Shown here piece by piece: positions 18,200-26,146 of a stretch of DNA of 62,335 nucleotides (positions are counted from its first letter, which is position 1; the number at the start of each line of letters is the position of its first letter). Source of the DNA: an uncultured Lachnospiraceae bacterium (GTDB taxonomy: Bacteria > Bacillota > Clostridia > Lachnospirales > Lachnospiraceae). The stretch is taken from positions 1-62,335 of the forward strand of contig CANAPP010000013.1 of NCBI GenBank assembly GCA_947363565.1, written 5' to 3'. Both the position numbers and the translations under genes were made by a program. The notes under the pieces were generated by a model that did no database searches, had not been told where the DNA came from, and saw only the letters and a program-made list of their open reading frames with translations.

Positions 18200-18215
18200 A
18201 GCAAAAACTATGCCT
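18200..18215 (-). promoter_or_regulatory. Sigma-54 (-24/-12) promoter of the carbamoyl hydrolase-hydantoinase operon
   Basis: On the minus strand CAGGCATAGTTTTTGCTT has GG at 18214-18213 and GC at 18202-18201 with exactly 10 bp between, matching the invariant geometry of TGGCAC-N5-TTGC. Start of transcription is predicted near 18188, about 30 nt before the TTG. Confidence 0.85.
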
Positions 18216-18265
18216 GTATTTTTTCGGCAAATGCCATCCGTTTTTCACCATCCATTTTTCCGCGC

Positions 18266-18315
18266 AAAAAATACCGATGAAAAATATCATCAGTAGATGA
18301 CATCCATCATCGGTA
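18266..18315 (-). terminator. Hairpin terminator after the sigma-54 activator gene
   Basis: TACCGATGA and TCATCGGTA pair across a spacer that itself forms TCATC-AGTA-GATGA; on the minus strand the structure is followed by TTTTTTG. It ends the activator transcript. The dyad lies 60-100 bp upstream of the -24 element, so it could double as an activator-binding site. Confidence 0.7.
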
Positions 18316-18330
18316 CGGATACCTCACGCA

Positions 18331-19734
18331 TTAATTTGCATGAAGATTATATTTTTTCAGCTTCTTCACGACGGTAGACTGGTCGATTCCCAACGTCTCA
18401 CCTATTTTTCTCGTTGTCTTTTGTTCCTTTAACGCTTTCCTTAACACCTCTCTCTCCACATTTTCCAGAATATCCTTTAATTTTGTCCCGGAGCGGCCGG
18501 TATCCATCCCGAATTCCATCTCAGGGATGATGGCGTGGATATCATTCACATCAATAACATCGCTTCCCGCGATCACTGTCAGGCGTTCGACCGTATTCTC
18601 CAACTCCCGGACATTCCCCGGCCAACAGTATGACTGAAGCTTTTTTACCGCCTGTTCGGATAACCTTTTATGCAGATTATATTTATTATTCGCCTGTCGG
18701 AGAAAATGTGTGGTAAGCAACGGGATATCCACACTTCTTTCCCGCAAAGGCGGTATGGTTATAGGGACGACATTCAGCCGGTAATATAGATCCTCCCTGA
18801 ACTTCCCCTGCCTGACCAGCTCTTTCAGATCTCTGTTGGAAGCTGCGATCACCCGGGCGGTAAAAGGCTTGGCAGCCGTCTCCCCGATACGCAGATATTT
18901 TCTCTCCTGAAGAATATGAAGAAGCTTCACCTGCAGCGCCTGGGGCATCTCCGATATTTCATCGAGAAAGATCGTTCCTTTCTTTGCCGCCGCCAAAAGA
19001 CCTACCTTCCCTTTTGCACTGGCCCCGGTAAATGCCCCCGGAGCATAGCCAAAAAGCTCTGACTCGATCAAGTCGACCGGAACCGCCCCGCAGTTGATCT
19101 GGATAAAAGGCTGCTCCCTCTGGGGGCTTAGCTTATGGATATAATTAGCATATACACTTTTTCCGACACCGGTCTCTCCCTGCAGAAGAATCGTGACATT
19201 GATCAAAGAGACGGCTTTTATCATCTTAAATACCGCACCCATGACCTCGCTGCAGCCAAGGATCAGCGGAGAATCCACATAGTGCTCTTCCTGTATCTGC
19301 TGCTTGATGATTCCCAGGAGATTCTGGGTTTCCTGCAGACGGCGCTGTAATTCCTCCTCAAGGGTAACATCGTGAGACACATTGATCACCCGGTAAACTT
19401 GCCCGCCCTCATCAAACAGCGGTTTTCCTGTGACCATCAGCCGACGGCCGGCTTTTGTCTCCTGGATGATCGTCATCTCGCGCTTGGATTTAAGCACTTC
19501 CGATGTGACAGACGTACTCAATATCCCCTTTTTCTCCAGCTCATAGCAGGAATGGCCAATGATATTCTCTTTCGGAGCCCCGAAATTCTCGGCGCACGAA
19601 TCACTTACACGGATAAAGATGCCATTTTTATCTGCTACGGTCACCTGATCGCAAACTACCTCCAGGATCGCCTGATGTTCCTGGTAAGATTCTTTGTAGT
19701 ATTGATAATCATCTTCTTTTATATATTCTGTCAT
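18331..19734 (-). CDS. Sigma-54-dependent transcriptional activator with PAS sensor
   Basis: Enhancer-binding protein that hydrolyses ATP to open sigma-54 RNA polymerase complexes. 467 aa: PAS domain at about 20-125, short coiled coil, AAA+ domain with Walker A GETGVGKS, the sigma-contact loop GAFTGA, Walker B GTIFLDEI, the arginine finger region FREDLYYRLN and WPGNVRELENT. The C-terminal TyrR/Fis-like helix-turn-helix is TRKIGETLGIDQSTVVKKL. The start at 19734 follows GGAGG; the open frame upstream lacks similarity. It lies between two divergent sigma-54 operons and very likely controls both. The PAS ligand is unknown. Confidence 0.95.
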   Translation of the reverse strand: MTEYIKEDDYQYYKESYQEHQAILEVVCDQVTVADKNGIFIRVSDSCAENFGAPKENIIGHSCYELEKKGILSTSVTSEVLKSKREMTIIQETKAGRRLMVTGKPLFDEGGQVYRVINVSHDVTLEEELQRRLQETQNLLGIIKQQIQEEHYVDSPLILGCSEVMGAVFKMIKAVSLINVTILLQGETGVGKSVYANYIHKLSPQREQPFIQINCGAVPVDLIESELFGYAPGAFTGASAKGKVGLLAAAKKGTIFLDEISEMPQALQVKLLHILQERKYLRIGETAAKPFTARVIAASNRDLKELVRQGKFREDLYYRLNVVPITIPPLRERSVDIPLLTTHFLRQANNKYNLHKRLSEQAVKKLQSYCWPGNVRELENTVERLTVIAGSDVIDVNDIHAIIPEMEFGMDTGRSGTKLKDILENVEREVLRKALKEQKTTRKIGETLGIDQSTVVKKLKKYNLHAN

Positions 19735-19789
19735 AGATGCCTCCAAAGCCAGTCCTGTTTTGATCAGTATCTGAATTTTTGCTTTAACT

Positions 19790-19818
19790 ATTCTAACACT
19801 TTGTGAAATCCCGCGCAA
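19790..19818 (-). promoter_or_regulatory. Possible housekeeping promoter of the activator gene
   Basis: On the minus strand TTGCGC (19818-19813), a 17-bp spacer and TAGAAT (19795-19790), ending 56 bp upstream of the ATG. The -35 is weak. Confidence 0.4.
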
Positions 19819-19853
19819 TAAAACTGATGTTCTGTTTATCTATTTATTGATAC

Positions 19854-19869
19854 AGGCATGTTTTTTGCT
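19854..19869 (+). promoter_or_regulatory. Sigma-54 (-24/-12) promoter of the permease-deaminase-rpoN operon
   Basis: AGGCATG-TTTT-TTGCT places GG at 19855-19856 and GC at 19867-19868 with 10 bp between. The first 6 bases and the last 5 are almost the same as in the promoter at 18200-18215, so one activator probably serves both. Confidence 0.85.
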
Positions 19870-19919
19870 TGAATAATAGATAAGACAAATAAAAAGGATT
19901 GGGAGGTCCAAAATCGTCT

Positions 19920-19949
19920 GAGCATTCACGTTCCGGAACATCTATGCTC
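19920..19949 (+). other. Leader hairpin in the permease mRNA
   Basis: GAGCAT and ATGCTC enclose the 10-bp palindrome GTTCCGGAAC (19930-19939) about 40 nt after the predicted sigma-54 start site and 45 nt before the permease ATG. There is no T-run. It may be an RNA structure or a DNA-binding site. Confidence 0.4.
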
Positions 19950-19993
19950 AAAAACACTCAAGTATTTTAAAAACTTACAAAGGAGGTATTTCT

Positions 19994-21367
19994 ATGACCA
20001 ACAATAACCAAGATGTCATGCAGCAGTATAACGAGACATTAAAACCCGTGGATGCGAAAGACCGTACGATCAAGCCATTCGGACTTGGGATCATCTGGTT
20101 CGGGATCGTTGTACAATTAACCGGATTTGCTGTTTTTGCTGCAATGCCTGGCTATTTTACCATCAAACAATTGCTTATTATTTACATTATAGGCTCCGCG
20201 ATCACAGCACTTGCAGCTATCGGTATGCAGGATATCGGCTTAAAGCACGGATTGTGTTTCGCCAAAGCGACGGTAGCCGCATTCGGCGAGAAGGGCGCAA
20301 AGCTTCCTTCTTTTATCCGCGCCTTTCCGAGTGTCATTTTTTTCGGGACAAATGCCTATGTCAGCTCACAGGCACTGAATGAACTGTTCAAGATGGTATT
20401 TGCATTTGATAATATTACTGTCGCCCTGGCCGTGAATATCATTCTCCTCGTCGTACTTACCATGTTCGGGTTAAAGGGAATCGAACGCTTTACGAAGCTT
20501 GTAGCGCCGCTCTTACTCGTCATCGGTATATATCTTGCTTATCTGCTGTATGATACTTATCATGTTTCCATGGGCGAGCTGATGAACATGGGCGGGGCAA
20601 ACGCCGGCTCTAAAAGCTGGCTTTATGGTATCTCCGTAGCTATCGGTATTTTCATTATGTGCTCTATGGGCAATAATGATTATACCCGCGACTGTATCGT
20701 AGACACAGAGCAGAAAACCTGGATGGGTATGAACAACAAATATGCGGTTGCAACACTGATCGGCGTCATCCCTTTCCTTACCTTTTTCTGCCTGCTTGGA
20801 AACTGCGCTGTTGTGCTGAGCGGACGCACGGATGTAATTGTTGTATTTTCCGAATTATTGATGCAGAAATCGAAGCTTCTGGCGATCATTGTAGATCTGT
20901 TTATCGTCGTCGCCCAGTTTTCTACCAATACGTCAGCCAACCTGATGCCGAGTGCTTACGTTGCCTGCGATTTTATCCCGAAGCTTAAGTTTAAGATGGG
21001 GATCATCCTTGTTGCGGTTCTTGCCGTGATCTGCCAGCCCTGGTCTTACTATGACTACTTTGATTTTGTGATGAATTTATTTACCGTATTTACCGGTCCT
21101 GCTATCGCGATCATGCTTGTGGATTATTTTCTGTTCCGCGGGAGGGAATACGACGTGCCAGAGCTTTACCGGAAAAAAGGGAAATATTACTATTGGAGCG
21201 GCATAAACATCGTTGCATTGCTCATCTATATCGCATCAGGCTTGATCGGTTATTTTGTTGACTTTGACAACAGCTTTTTTATCGCCACGCCGATCGCCGC
21301 CATCGCTTACTATTTTGCAGCAAAAGCATGCGGCAAAAAGATGCCGGTCATGACAAAGGAAATTTAA
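19994..21367 (+). CDS. NCS1-family permease (cytosine/hydantoin/ureide transporter)
   Basis: Cation-coupled importer of nucleobase-like compounds, 457 aa with about 12 membrane helices. It matches the CodB branch of NCS1 (early FGLGIIWFGIVVQL, then FGTNAYVSSQALN and YTRDC). AAAGGAGG precedes the ATG. First gene of a plus-strand operon with the CodA-like deaminase (28-bp gap) and then rpoN. NCS1 covers cytosine, allantoin and benzyl-hydantoin carriers, so the cargo is inferred from context as the deaminase substrate. Confidence 0.9.
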   Translation: MTNNNQDVMQQYNETLKPVDAKDRTIKPFGLGIIWFGIVVQLTGFAVFAAMPGYFTIKQLLIIYIIGSAITALAAIGMQDIGLKHGLCFAKATVAAFGEKGAKLPSFIRAFPSVIFFGTNAYVSSQALNELFKMVFAFDNITVALAVNIILLVVLTMFGLKGIERFTKLVAPLLLVIGIYLAYLLYDTYHVSMGELMNMGGANAGSKSWLYGISVAIGIFIMCSMGNNDYTRDCIVDTEQKTWMGMNNKYAVATLIGVIPFLTFFCLLGNCAVVLSGRTDVIVVFSELLMQKSKLLAIIVDLFIVVAQFSTNTSANLMPSAYVACDFIPKLKFKMGIILVAVLAVICQPWSYYDYFDFVMNLFTVFTGPAIAIMLVDYFLFRGREYDVPELYRKKGKYYYWSGINIVALLIYIASGLIGYFVDFDNSFFIATPIAAIAYYFAAKACGKKMPVMTKEI

Positions 21368-21395
21368 GAACAATAACATTTAAGGAGGGATTTAT

Positions 21396-22670
21396 ATGTT
21401 GATCAAAAATGCAAACATCCGGGGACGTGAAGGGAAATGGGATATTCGGATTGAGAATGGGAAATTCAGTAAAATTGATGCAAAAATCGATGCCGCCAGC
21501 GGGGAAGAGATCATCGACGCATCCGGCAAGATGGTCATCCCGCCATATGTAGACTCACACGTACATCTGGATTATGTCTGTACTTACGGCGAGCCGCGCT
21601 ATAATATGAGCGGTACATTATTTGAAGGAATCAGCATCTGGAGTGAGCGCAAGAAAACACTCACCAAGGAGGATGTAAAGAAACGCGCACGGCACGTACT
21701 GGACTGGGAGATTGCCCACGGCACACAGTTTGTCCGTACCCATGTAAACAGTGATGAACCCGGCCATGTGTCTGCCGAGGCCCTGCTTGAGCTGAGAGAA
21801 GAGGTGAAGGATCTTGTTGATCTTCAGATTGTCGCATTTCCGCAGCACGGTGTTTATAATTTCCCAGATGGAGACAAACTATTAGAGGAAACCGTCAGGA
21901 TGGGCGTCGATGCTGTAGGTGCAATCCCCCATTATGAGGATACCCGGGAAGACCTGATCTCTTCGCTGTACCACTGCTTTGACCTGGCAGAAAAATATGA
22001 CAAGCTAGTGGACGTCCACTGTGATGAGACAGACGACCCCCAGTCCCGTGCCATCGAACAGGTCGCGCATCAGGCGTGGAAAAGAGGAATGTTTAACCGA
22101 GTAACCGCCAGCCACACTACTGCAATGGGATCCTATAACAATGCTTATGCCTTTAAGCTTATGGGAATCCTCGAGCATGCAAAGATCAATATCATTTCCA
22201 ACGCCACCATCAATATCCACCTGCAGGGACGCTACGACAGCTATCCGAAACGCAGGGGAATTACCCGCGTGGATGAATTACTGGCAAACCATATCAATGT
22301 AAGCATGGGCTGTGACGATATTATGGAACCGTTCTATCCTCTTGGTGTCGGCGATATGCTGGATGTCCTGAACATGGGCATCCATGTCAGCCACCTGACC
22401 GGATATCAGCAAATATTGGATTCCCTCGATCTGATCACGAAAAACGGCGCGAGAACACTTAACCGTGAAGACGCTTACGGCATCGAGGAAGGGAAACCTG
22501 CAAGCCTGCTTATCATTCCTGCCGACGACGCTTATGATCTGATACGCCGTCACGTAAAACCGGAATTCTCTATCCGGAACGGCAATGTCATCATGAAACG
22601 GCAGCCGGAAAATGTCACCGTATACAACAATGGTTCTACTGTAAAAGTGAACTATACGGTAGCGAAATAA
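21396..22670 (+). CDS. CodA-family cytosine/creatinine-type deaminase
   Basis: Metal-dependent amidohydrolase that deaminates a cyclic amidine, 424 aa. It follows Escherichia coli CodA closely: metal His55/His57 in DSHVHLD, SGTLFEGI, FVRTHV, LQIVAFPQ, VDVHCDETDD, TASHTTAM, NIHLQGR. The C-terminal active-site loop reads GCDDIMEPFYPLG, where E. coli CodA (recalled) has GHDDVFDPWYPLG. The Trp-to-Phe and His-to-Cys changes lie near the base pocket. CodA enzymes act on cytosine and some on isoguanine or creatinine, so cytosine specificity should not be assumed. AAGGAGGG lies before the ATG. Confidence 0.88.
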   Translation: MLIKNANIRGREGKWDIRIENGKFSKIDAKIDAASGEEIIDASGKMVIPPYVDSHVHLDYVCTYGEPRYNMSGTLFEGISIWSERKKTLTKEDVKKRARHVLDWEIAHGTQFVRTHVNSDEPGHVSAEALLELREEVKDLVDLQIVAFPQHGVYNFPDGDKLLEETVRMGVDAVGAIPHYEDTREDLISSLYHCFDLAEKYDKLVDVHCDETDDPQSRAIEQVAHQAWKRGMFNRVTASHTTAMGSYNNAYAFKLMGILEHAKINIISNATINIHLQGRYDSYPKRRGITRVDELLANHINVSMGCDDIMEPFYPLGVGDMLDVLNMGIHVSHLTGYQQILDSLDLITKNGARTLNREDAYGIEEGKPASLLIIPADDAYDLIRRHVKPEFSIRNGNVIMKRQPENVTVYNNGSTVKVNYTVAK

Positions 22671-22692
22671 ACAACCCGCCGGGCGCAATAAC

Positions 22693-22728
22693 GTGTCCTC
22701 CAAATTGCACATTATATTTGGAGGACAC
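22693..22728 (+). terminator. Perfect 13-bp hairpin between the deaminase gene and rpoN
   Basis: GTGTCCTCCAAAT and ATTTGGAGGACAC are exact complements with a 10-nt loop, 33 nt before the rpoN ATG. It lacks a clear T-run, so it may act as a partial terminator, an RNA processing site or a protein-binding dyad. Confidence 0.5.
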
Positions 22729-22760
22729 TTCATTTCTGACCTTCATAAAAAGGAGCCATC

Positions 22761-24047
22761 ATGCCACTGAAAATTTCAATTACGCAAAAACAAAAATTAT
22801 CACTGTCCATGCATATGAGACAATCCTTAGAACTTTTACAGATGGATGCTATCTCTCTGAAAGAAAAAATAGAAATGGAATTAGAACGAAACCCTGCACT
22901 TGAAGAAACGTACACCAACGCATATCCGCCAGCCGACCCAGCTTCCTATGCCGCTCCGTGTGCGCCTGCATTGTGTGAGCATTTATTGGAACAATTAGAG
23001 GAAAACAAGATTCCGGACGGTCTTCTCCCCCTTGTACGGTACCTGATCCTCAACATGGACGATAATGGCAGATTGGAAGATTCCCCGCAAAACATCAGCC
23101 AAAAATATCATATCCCCATGGAAAAAGTCAATGCTGCCGTCGGGATTATCCAAAGCCTGGAACCTGCCGGGGTCGGTGCCGCCGATTATAAGGAATGTCT
23201 GCTTTTGCAGGCCCGGCGACTGGATTTCCCGGAAGCAGTACAACAGATCATAAGATCTGACACCTATATGGAATATCTTTCCAATAACCAGATTGCCAGA
23301 CTTGCTTCTGCCCTTAATACCACCGCAGAAAGGACGGAAAAAGCAGCGCAGTTGATCCAGTCTCTCAATCCAAAACCCGGCGCCTGTTTCGGAAATTCAA
23401 ACACGATCTATATCATCCCTGATGCACAGGTCAGTATAGAAGACACCGAATTTTCCATAACCATAGGAAACCCTGCCATACCGGAAATCAAGATCAGCAG
23501 CACATACGCCCACATGAGCAAAGAGACCTCAGACCCGGAAGTAAGCCGTTATCTGGATGAATGCCTGAAGCGTGCCCAATCTCTGATCAGCGGCATCACC
23601 CAGCGGAACAAAACCTTATTTCTATGTCTATCCGAAATCGTCTGCCAGCAAGCCGAGTATTTCCGTTCCGGCAGGGAATACTTGAAACCCATGACGCTGA
23701 GCGATATCGCGGATGAAATCGGCCTGAATGTCTCAACCGTAAGCAGAGCGGTGAAAAATAAATATGTTGAATGCTGCCACGGTATCATCCTGCTCTCCTC
23801 CCTCTTTACTTCCGGATTGTCCCAGGAGAATTTTGATGAAAAAATCTCTTCGCAAAAAATACAGCAGCTTATCCGGCAGCTTATCGATGCGGAGGATAAG
23901 CTGCGCCCTTTATCTGATCCGGAGATTGTAAAGCAGCTCTCCGGCCGCGGATTTACAATTGCAAGAAGAACCGTCGCAAAATACCGCTCGCAGATGCATA
24001 TTCCTTCCGCAGCCAAAAGAAGAAGATTTCATACACCTCCGCTCTAA
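22761..24047 (+). CDS. rpoN: RNA polymerase sigma-54 factor
   Basis: Alternative sigma factor that recognises -24/-12 promoters and needs an AAA+ activator. 428 aa, normal for Firmicutes (SigL/RpoN): Gln/Leu-rich region I (SMHMRQSLELLQMDAISLKE) with the family NPALEE, core-binding region, DNA-binding helix-turn-helix (DEIGLNVSTVSRAVKNKYV) and the terminal RpoN box ARRTVAKYR. AAAGGAG is upstream. It follows the permease and deaminase genes in the same direction with no other visible promoter. Its stop overlaps that of the convergent bceB-like gene by 3 bp. Confidence 0.96.
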   Translation: MPLKISITQKQKLSLSMHMRQSLELLQMDAISLKEKIEMELERNPALEETYTNAYPPADPASYAAPCAPALCEHLLEQLEENKIPDGLLPLVRYLILNMDDNGRLEDSPQNISQKYHIPMEKVNAAVGIIQSLEPAGVGAADYKECLLLQARRLDFPEAVQQIIRSDTYMEYLSNNQIARLASALNTTAERTEKAAQLIQSLNPKPGACFGNSNTIYIIPDAQVSIEDTEFSITIGNPAIPEIKISSTYAHMSKETSDPEVSRYLDECLKRAQSLISGITQRNKTLFLCLSEIVCQQAEYFRSGREYLKPMTLSDIADEIGLNVSTVSRAVKNKYVECCHGIILLSSLFTSGLSQENFDEKISSQKIQQLIRQLIDAEDKLRPLSDPEIVKQLSGRGFTIARRTVAKYRSQMHIPSAAKRRRFHTPPL

Positions 24048-26146
24048 CGCCCGCTCTCCACATTCTGCCGAAACTCCACATAAGTCGTCACAAAATACAG
24101 CGCATAAACCCCGCAGAACAAAAGGAACGACATCCCAAAATACTGAAAAACTTCCGTCTCCACCCCCGTATAAAAGATAAACTTCCTGCTGATAAAAAGC
24201 GCAATGATCCCCGCGACCGCCGCCGCGAAAGCCGCCGGGCAAAGGTAATAAGCGACAAGCTGCCTCCTTATCACCCCGGCGACCTCCCGCCTGGAAAGCC
24301 CCATCTTGCCAAGCACCCCGTAGCGGAACTTATACTTGGCAGAATCACTAAGCTGCTGCACCGACAACACCGTGAGAGCCACGCACACAAACACAAGCCC
24401 GATATAAAAGCAAGGGAACACAATCGAAGAAAGCATATACTTCACCTCCGGAATCAAATTATCCCGCACAAGGTTCACTGCCGCATATGTGATGATCGTA
24501 TCCGAACCGCAGCAGGAATTATTCGGTCCGGACGCCGCATCCTCTTCGTCTTCCTCACTGTCACTCCAATCCAGATAGCTGTATACATCCTTCTTATCCA
24601 GCTCATCCAGCCGTTCGCCAAGCCCCGCCGGAGCCTCCCTCTCGATATCCACCGCAAGCTCTGAATAGTAAGGCGTAAGCGCACACGCCCCGTCCGGCAC
24701 CACGATGACATAATCGCCTCCGTTATGCCCGTCCTGTGAGAAAGTTTCTGAATAATACCCCGAAAAGATAAGCTCCCCGCTCTTCCCCTTCACCCGAAGA
24801 TGCTCGGAGAAATCCCCTGTCTCCCCCAGCACACGCTTTTTTATGTGGATGGCATACTCATTTTCCCCGAGGGAAATCCTCTCGTACCCAAGCATTTCCC
24901 GCAGACGGTTGTAATCCGAAAGCTGCATATATGTGTCAAACTCACAGTAACACCCGTCATCCCGCCCGGCAAGTTTCTTCACATCCGGCTCTCCCTCCGG
25001 CGTAGTATACATATTGCCGAACTCCCTAAGATGAGTATAAAGCCACTCATTCACCTGGGCAGTCCCGTCCGTGTAAATGTGATACGGATAAACCTCTTTC
25101 ATCTCGCACATTTCCCCGATAACCCCGAGCTCCAGGGAAAAATCATCCTCCACATCCCCGCTGTACACCTGCACATCAAAGGGGAACTTCTCCCCCAGTA
25201 TCTTATTCTGGTAGTCGGCAAACATCATCGCCACCGTGCTCCCCAAAAAAGCAAGCATGAACAGCGCCGTAATCGTTCCCATAGTAAACCGCATCGTCTT
25301 GATCTTCGAAGAAAGCTGCCGGAGCAAAAACAGATTCTGCCCCCGGTAAATCCCTTTCCCCTCTCCCCGGATATAGCAGACAATGGAGGACGCAAGGCCA
25401 ATATAAAACAGGTAGATGGTAAGCACCAGCCCCACGATAAACCCGATGATAGTTCCCCCGTTCCACCCGTCAACCCTCCCGCCGACGAACAGCCACAGCC
25501 CGAACAGCATAAGAAATACCACCGACAGCGGCAAAAGCCACCGTTTCGCCCGCTCATGGGATTCATGTATCTCCTCATTCTTACTTCCCGCATTCATCAG
25601 GTCGCAGATATTCATCCGCTTAAACCTGCCCTTGCACCGAAAAAGCGCCAGAAGATAACATCCCCCATAGCAGCAGACCGTCGTAAAGATGCACCAGCCG
25701 TTAAACTCCAGATGCAGCTCATAATCCGTCTGCAGCATGGCATAAAGCACCGCCATCAGAATCTGCTGCAAAAGCACCCCGAGGAGCAGGCCCAGCACAA
25801 ACGCTCCCGCGCCCATCAGCAGATTTTCCCGCAGATAAAGCCTTGAGATTTCCTTCTTCTTAAGCCCCAAGAGCAGATACGTCCCGAACTCCCGGCTCCG
25901 CTTTTCCAGCATGAACCGTACCATATAATTAATGAGCCACGCCACAATGATAACAATGAAAAATGTAGCAAGCCCCACAAGCGCCGCCATAATCCCCACC
26001 TGGTCAACCCGCTCCCTGATATCCGGCGAAAAGATAATGCTGTTAAACGCGAACATCAGCGCCGTCACAAACGTCATGGTAATCACATACACCAGATAAT
26101 CCCTGGCCGAACGTCTCACATTCCTGACCGCAAGCTTACCTAACAT
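24044..26146 (-). CDS. BceB-type ABC transporter permease (FtsX domains)
   Basis: Large permease of peptide-antibiotic detoxification/sensing transporters, about 700 aa. The layout is ten membrane helices, with two FtsX-like blocks and a roughly 200-residue extracytoplasmic domain between helices 7 and 8 that begins after FADYQNKILGEKFPFD. ATG at 26146 is preferred; a GTG four codons earlier overlaps the ribosome site. It overlaps the ATPase gene by 11 nt. BceB proteins signal drug flux to a partner histidine kinase, and one lies 3 kb away. Confidence 0.9.
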   Translation of the reverse strand: MLGKLAVRNVRRSARDYLVYVITMTFVTALMFAFNSIIFSPDIRERVDQVGIMAALVGLATFFIVIIVAWLINYMVRFMLEKRSREFGTYLLLGLKKKEISRLYLRENLLMGAGAFVLGLLLGVLLQQILMAVLYAMLQTDYELHLEFNGWCIFTTVCCYGGCYLLALFRCKGRFKRMNICDLMNAGSKNEEIHESHERAKRWLLPLSVVFLMLFGLWLFVGGRVDGWNGGTIIGFIVGLVLTIYLFYIGLASSIVCYIRGEGKGIYRGQNLFLLRQLSSKIKTMRFTMGTITALFMLAFLGSTVAMMFADYQNKILGEKFPFDVQVYSGDVEDDFSLELGVIGEMCEMKEVYPYHIYTDGTAQVNEWLYTHLREFGNMYTTPEGEPDVKKLAGRDDGCYCEFDTYMQLSDYNRLREMLGYERISLGENEYAIHIKKRVLGETGDFSEHLRVKGKSGELIFSGYYSETFSQDGHNGGDYVIVVPDGACALTPYYSELAVDIEREAPAGLGERLDELDKKDVYSYLDWSDSEEDEEDAASGPNNSCCGSDTIITYAAVNLVRDNLIPEVKYMLSSIVFPCFYIGLVFVCVALTVLSVQQLSDSAKYKFRYGVLGKMGLSRREVAGVIRRQLVAYYLCPAAFAAAVAGIIALFISRKFIFYTGVETEVFQYFGMSFLLFCGVYALYFVTTYVEFRQNVESGR

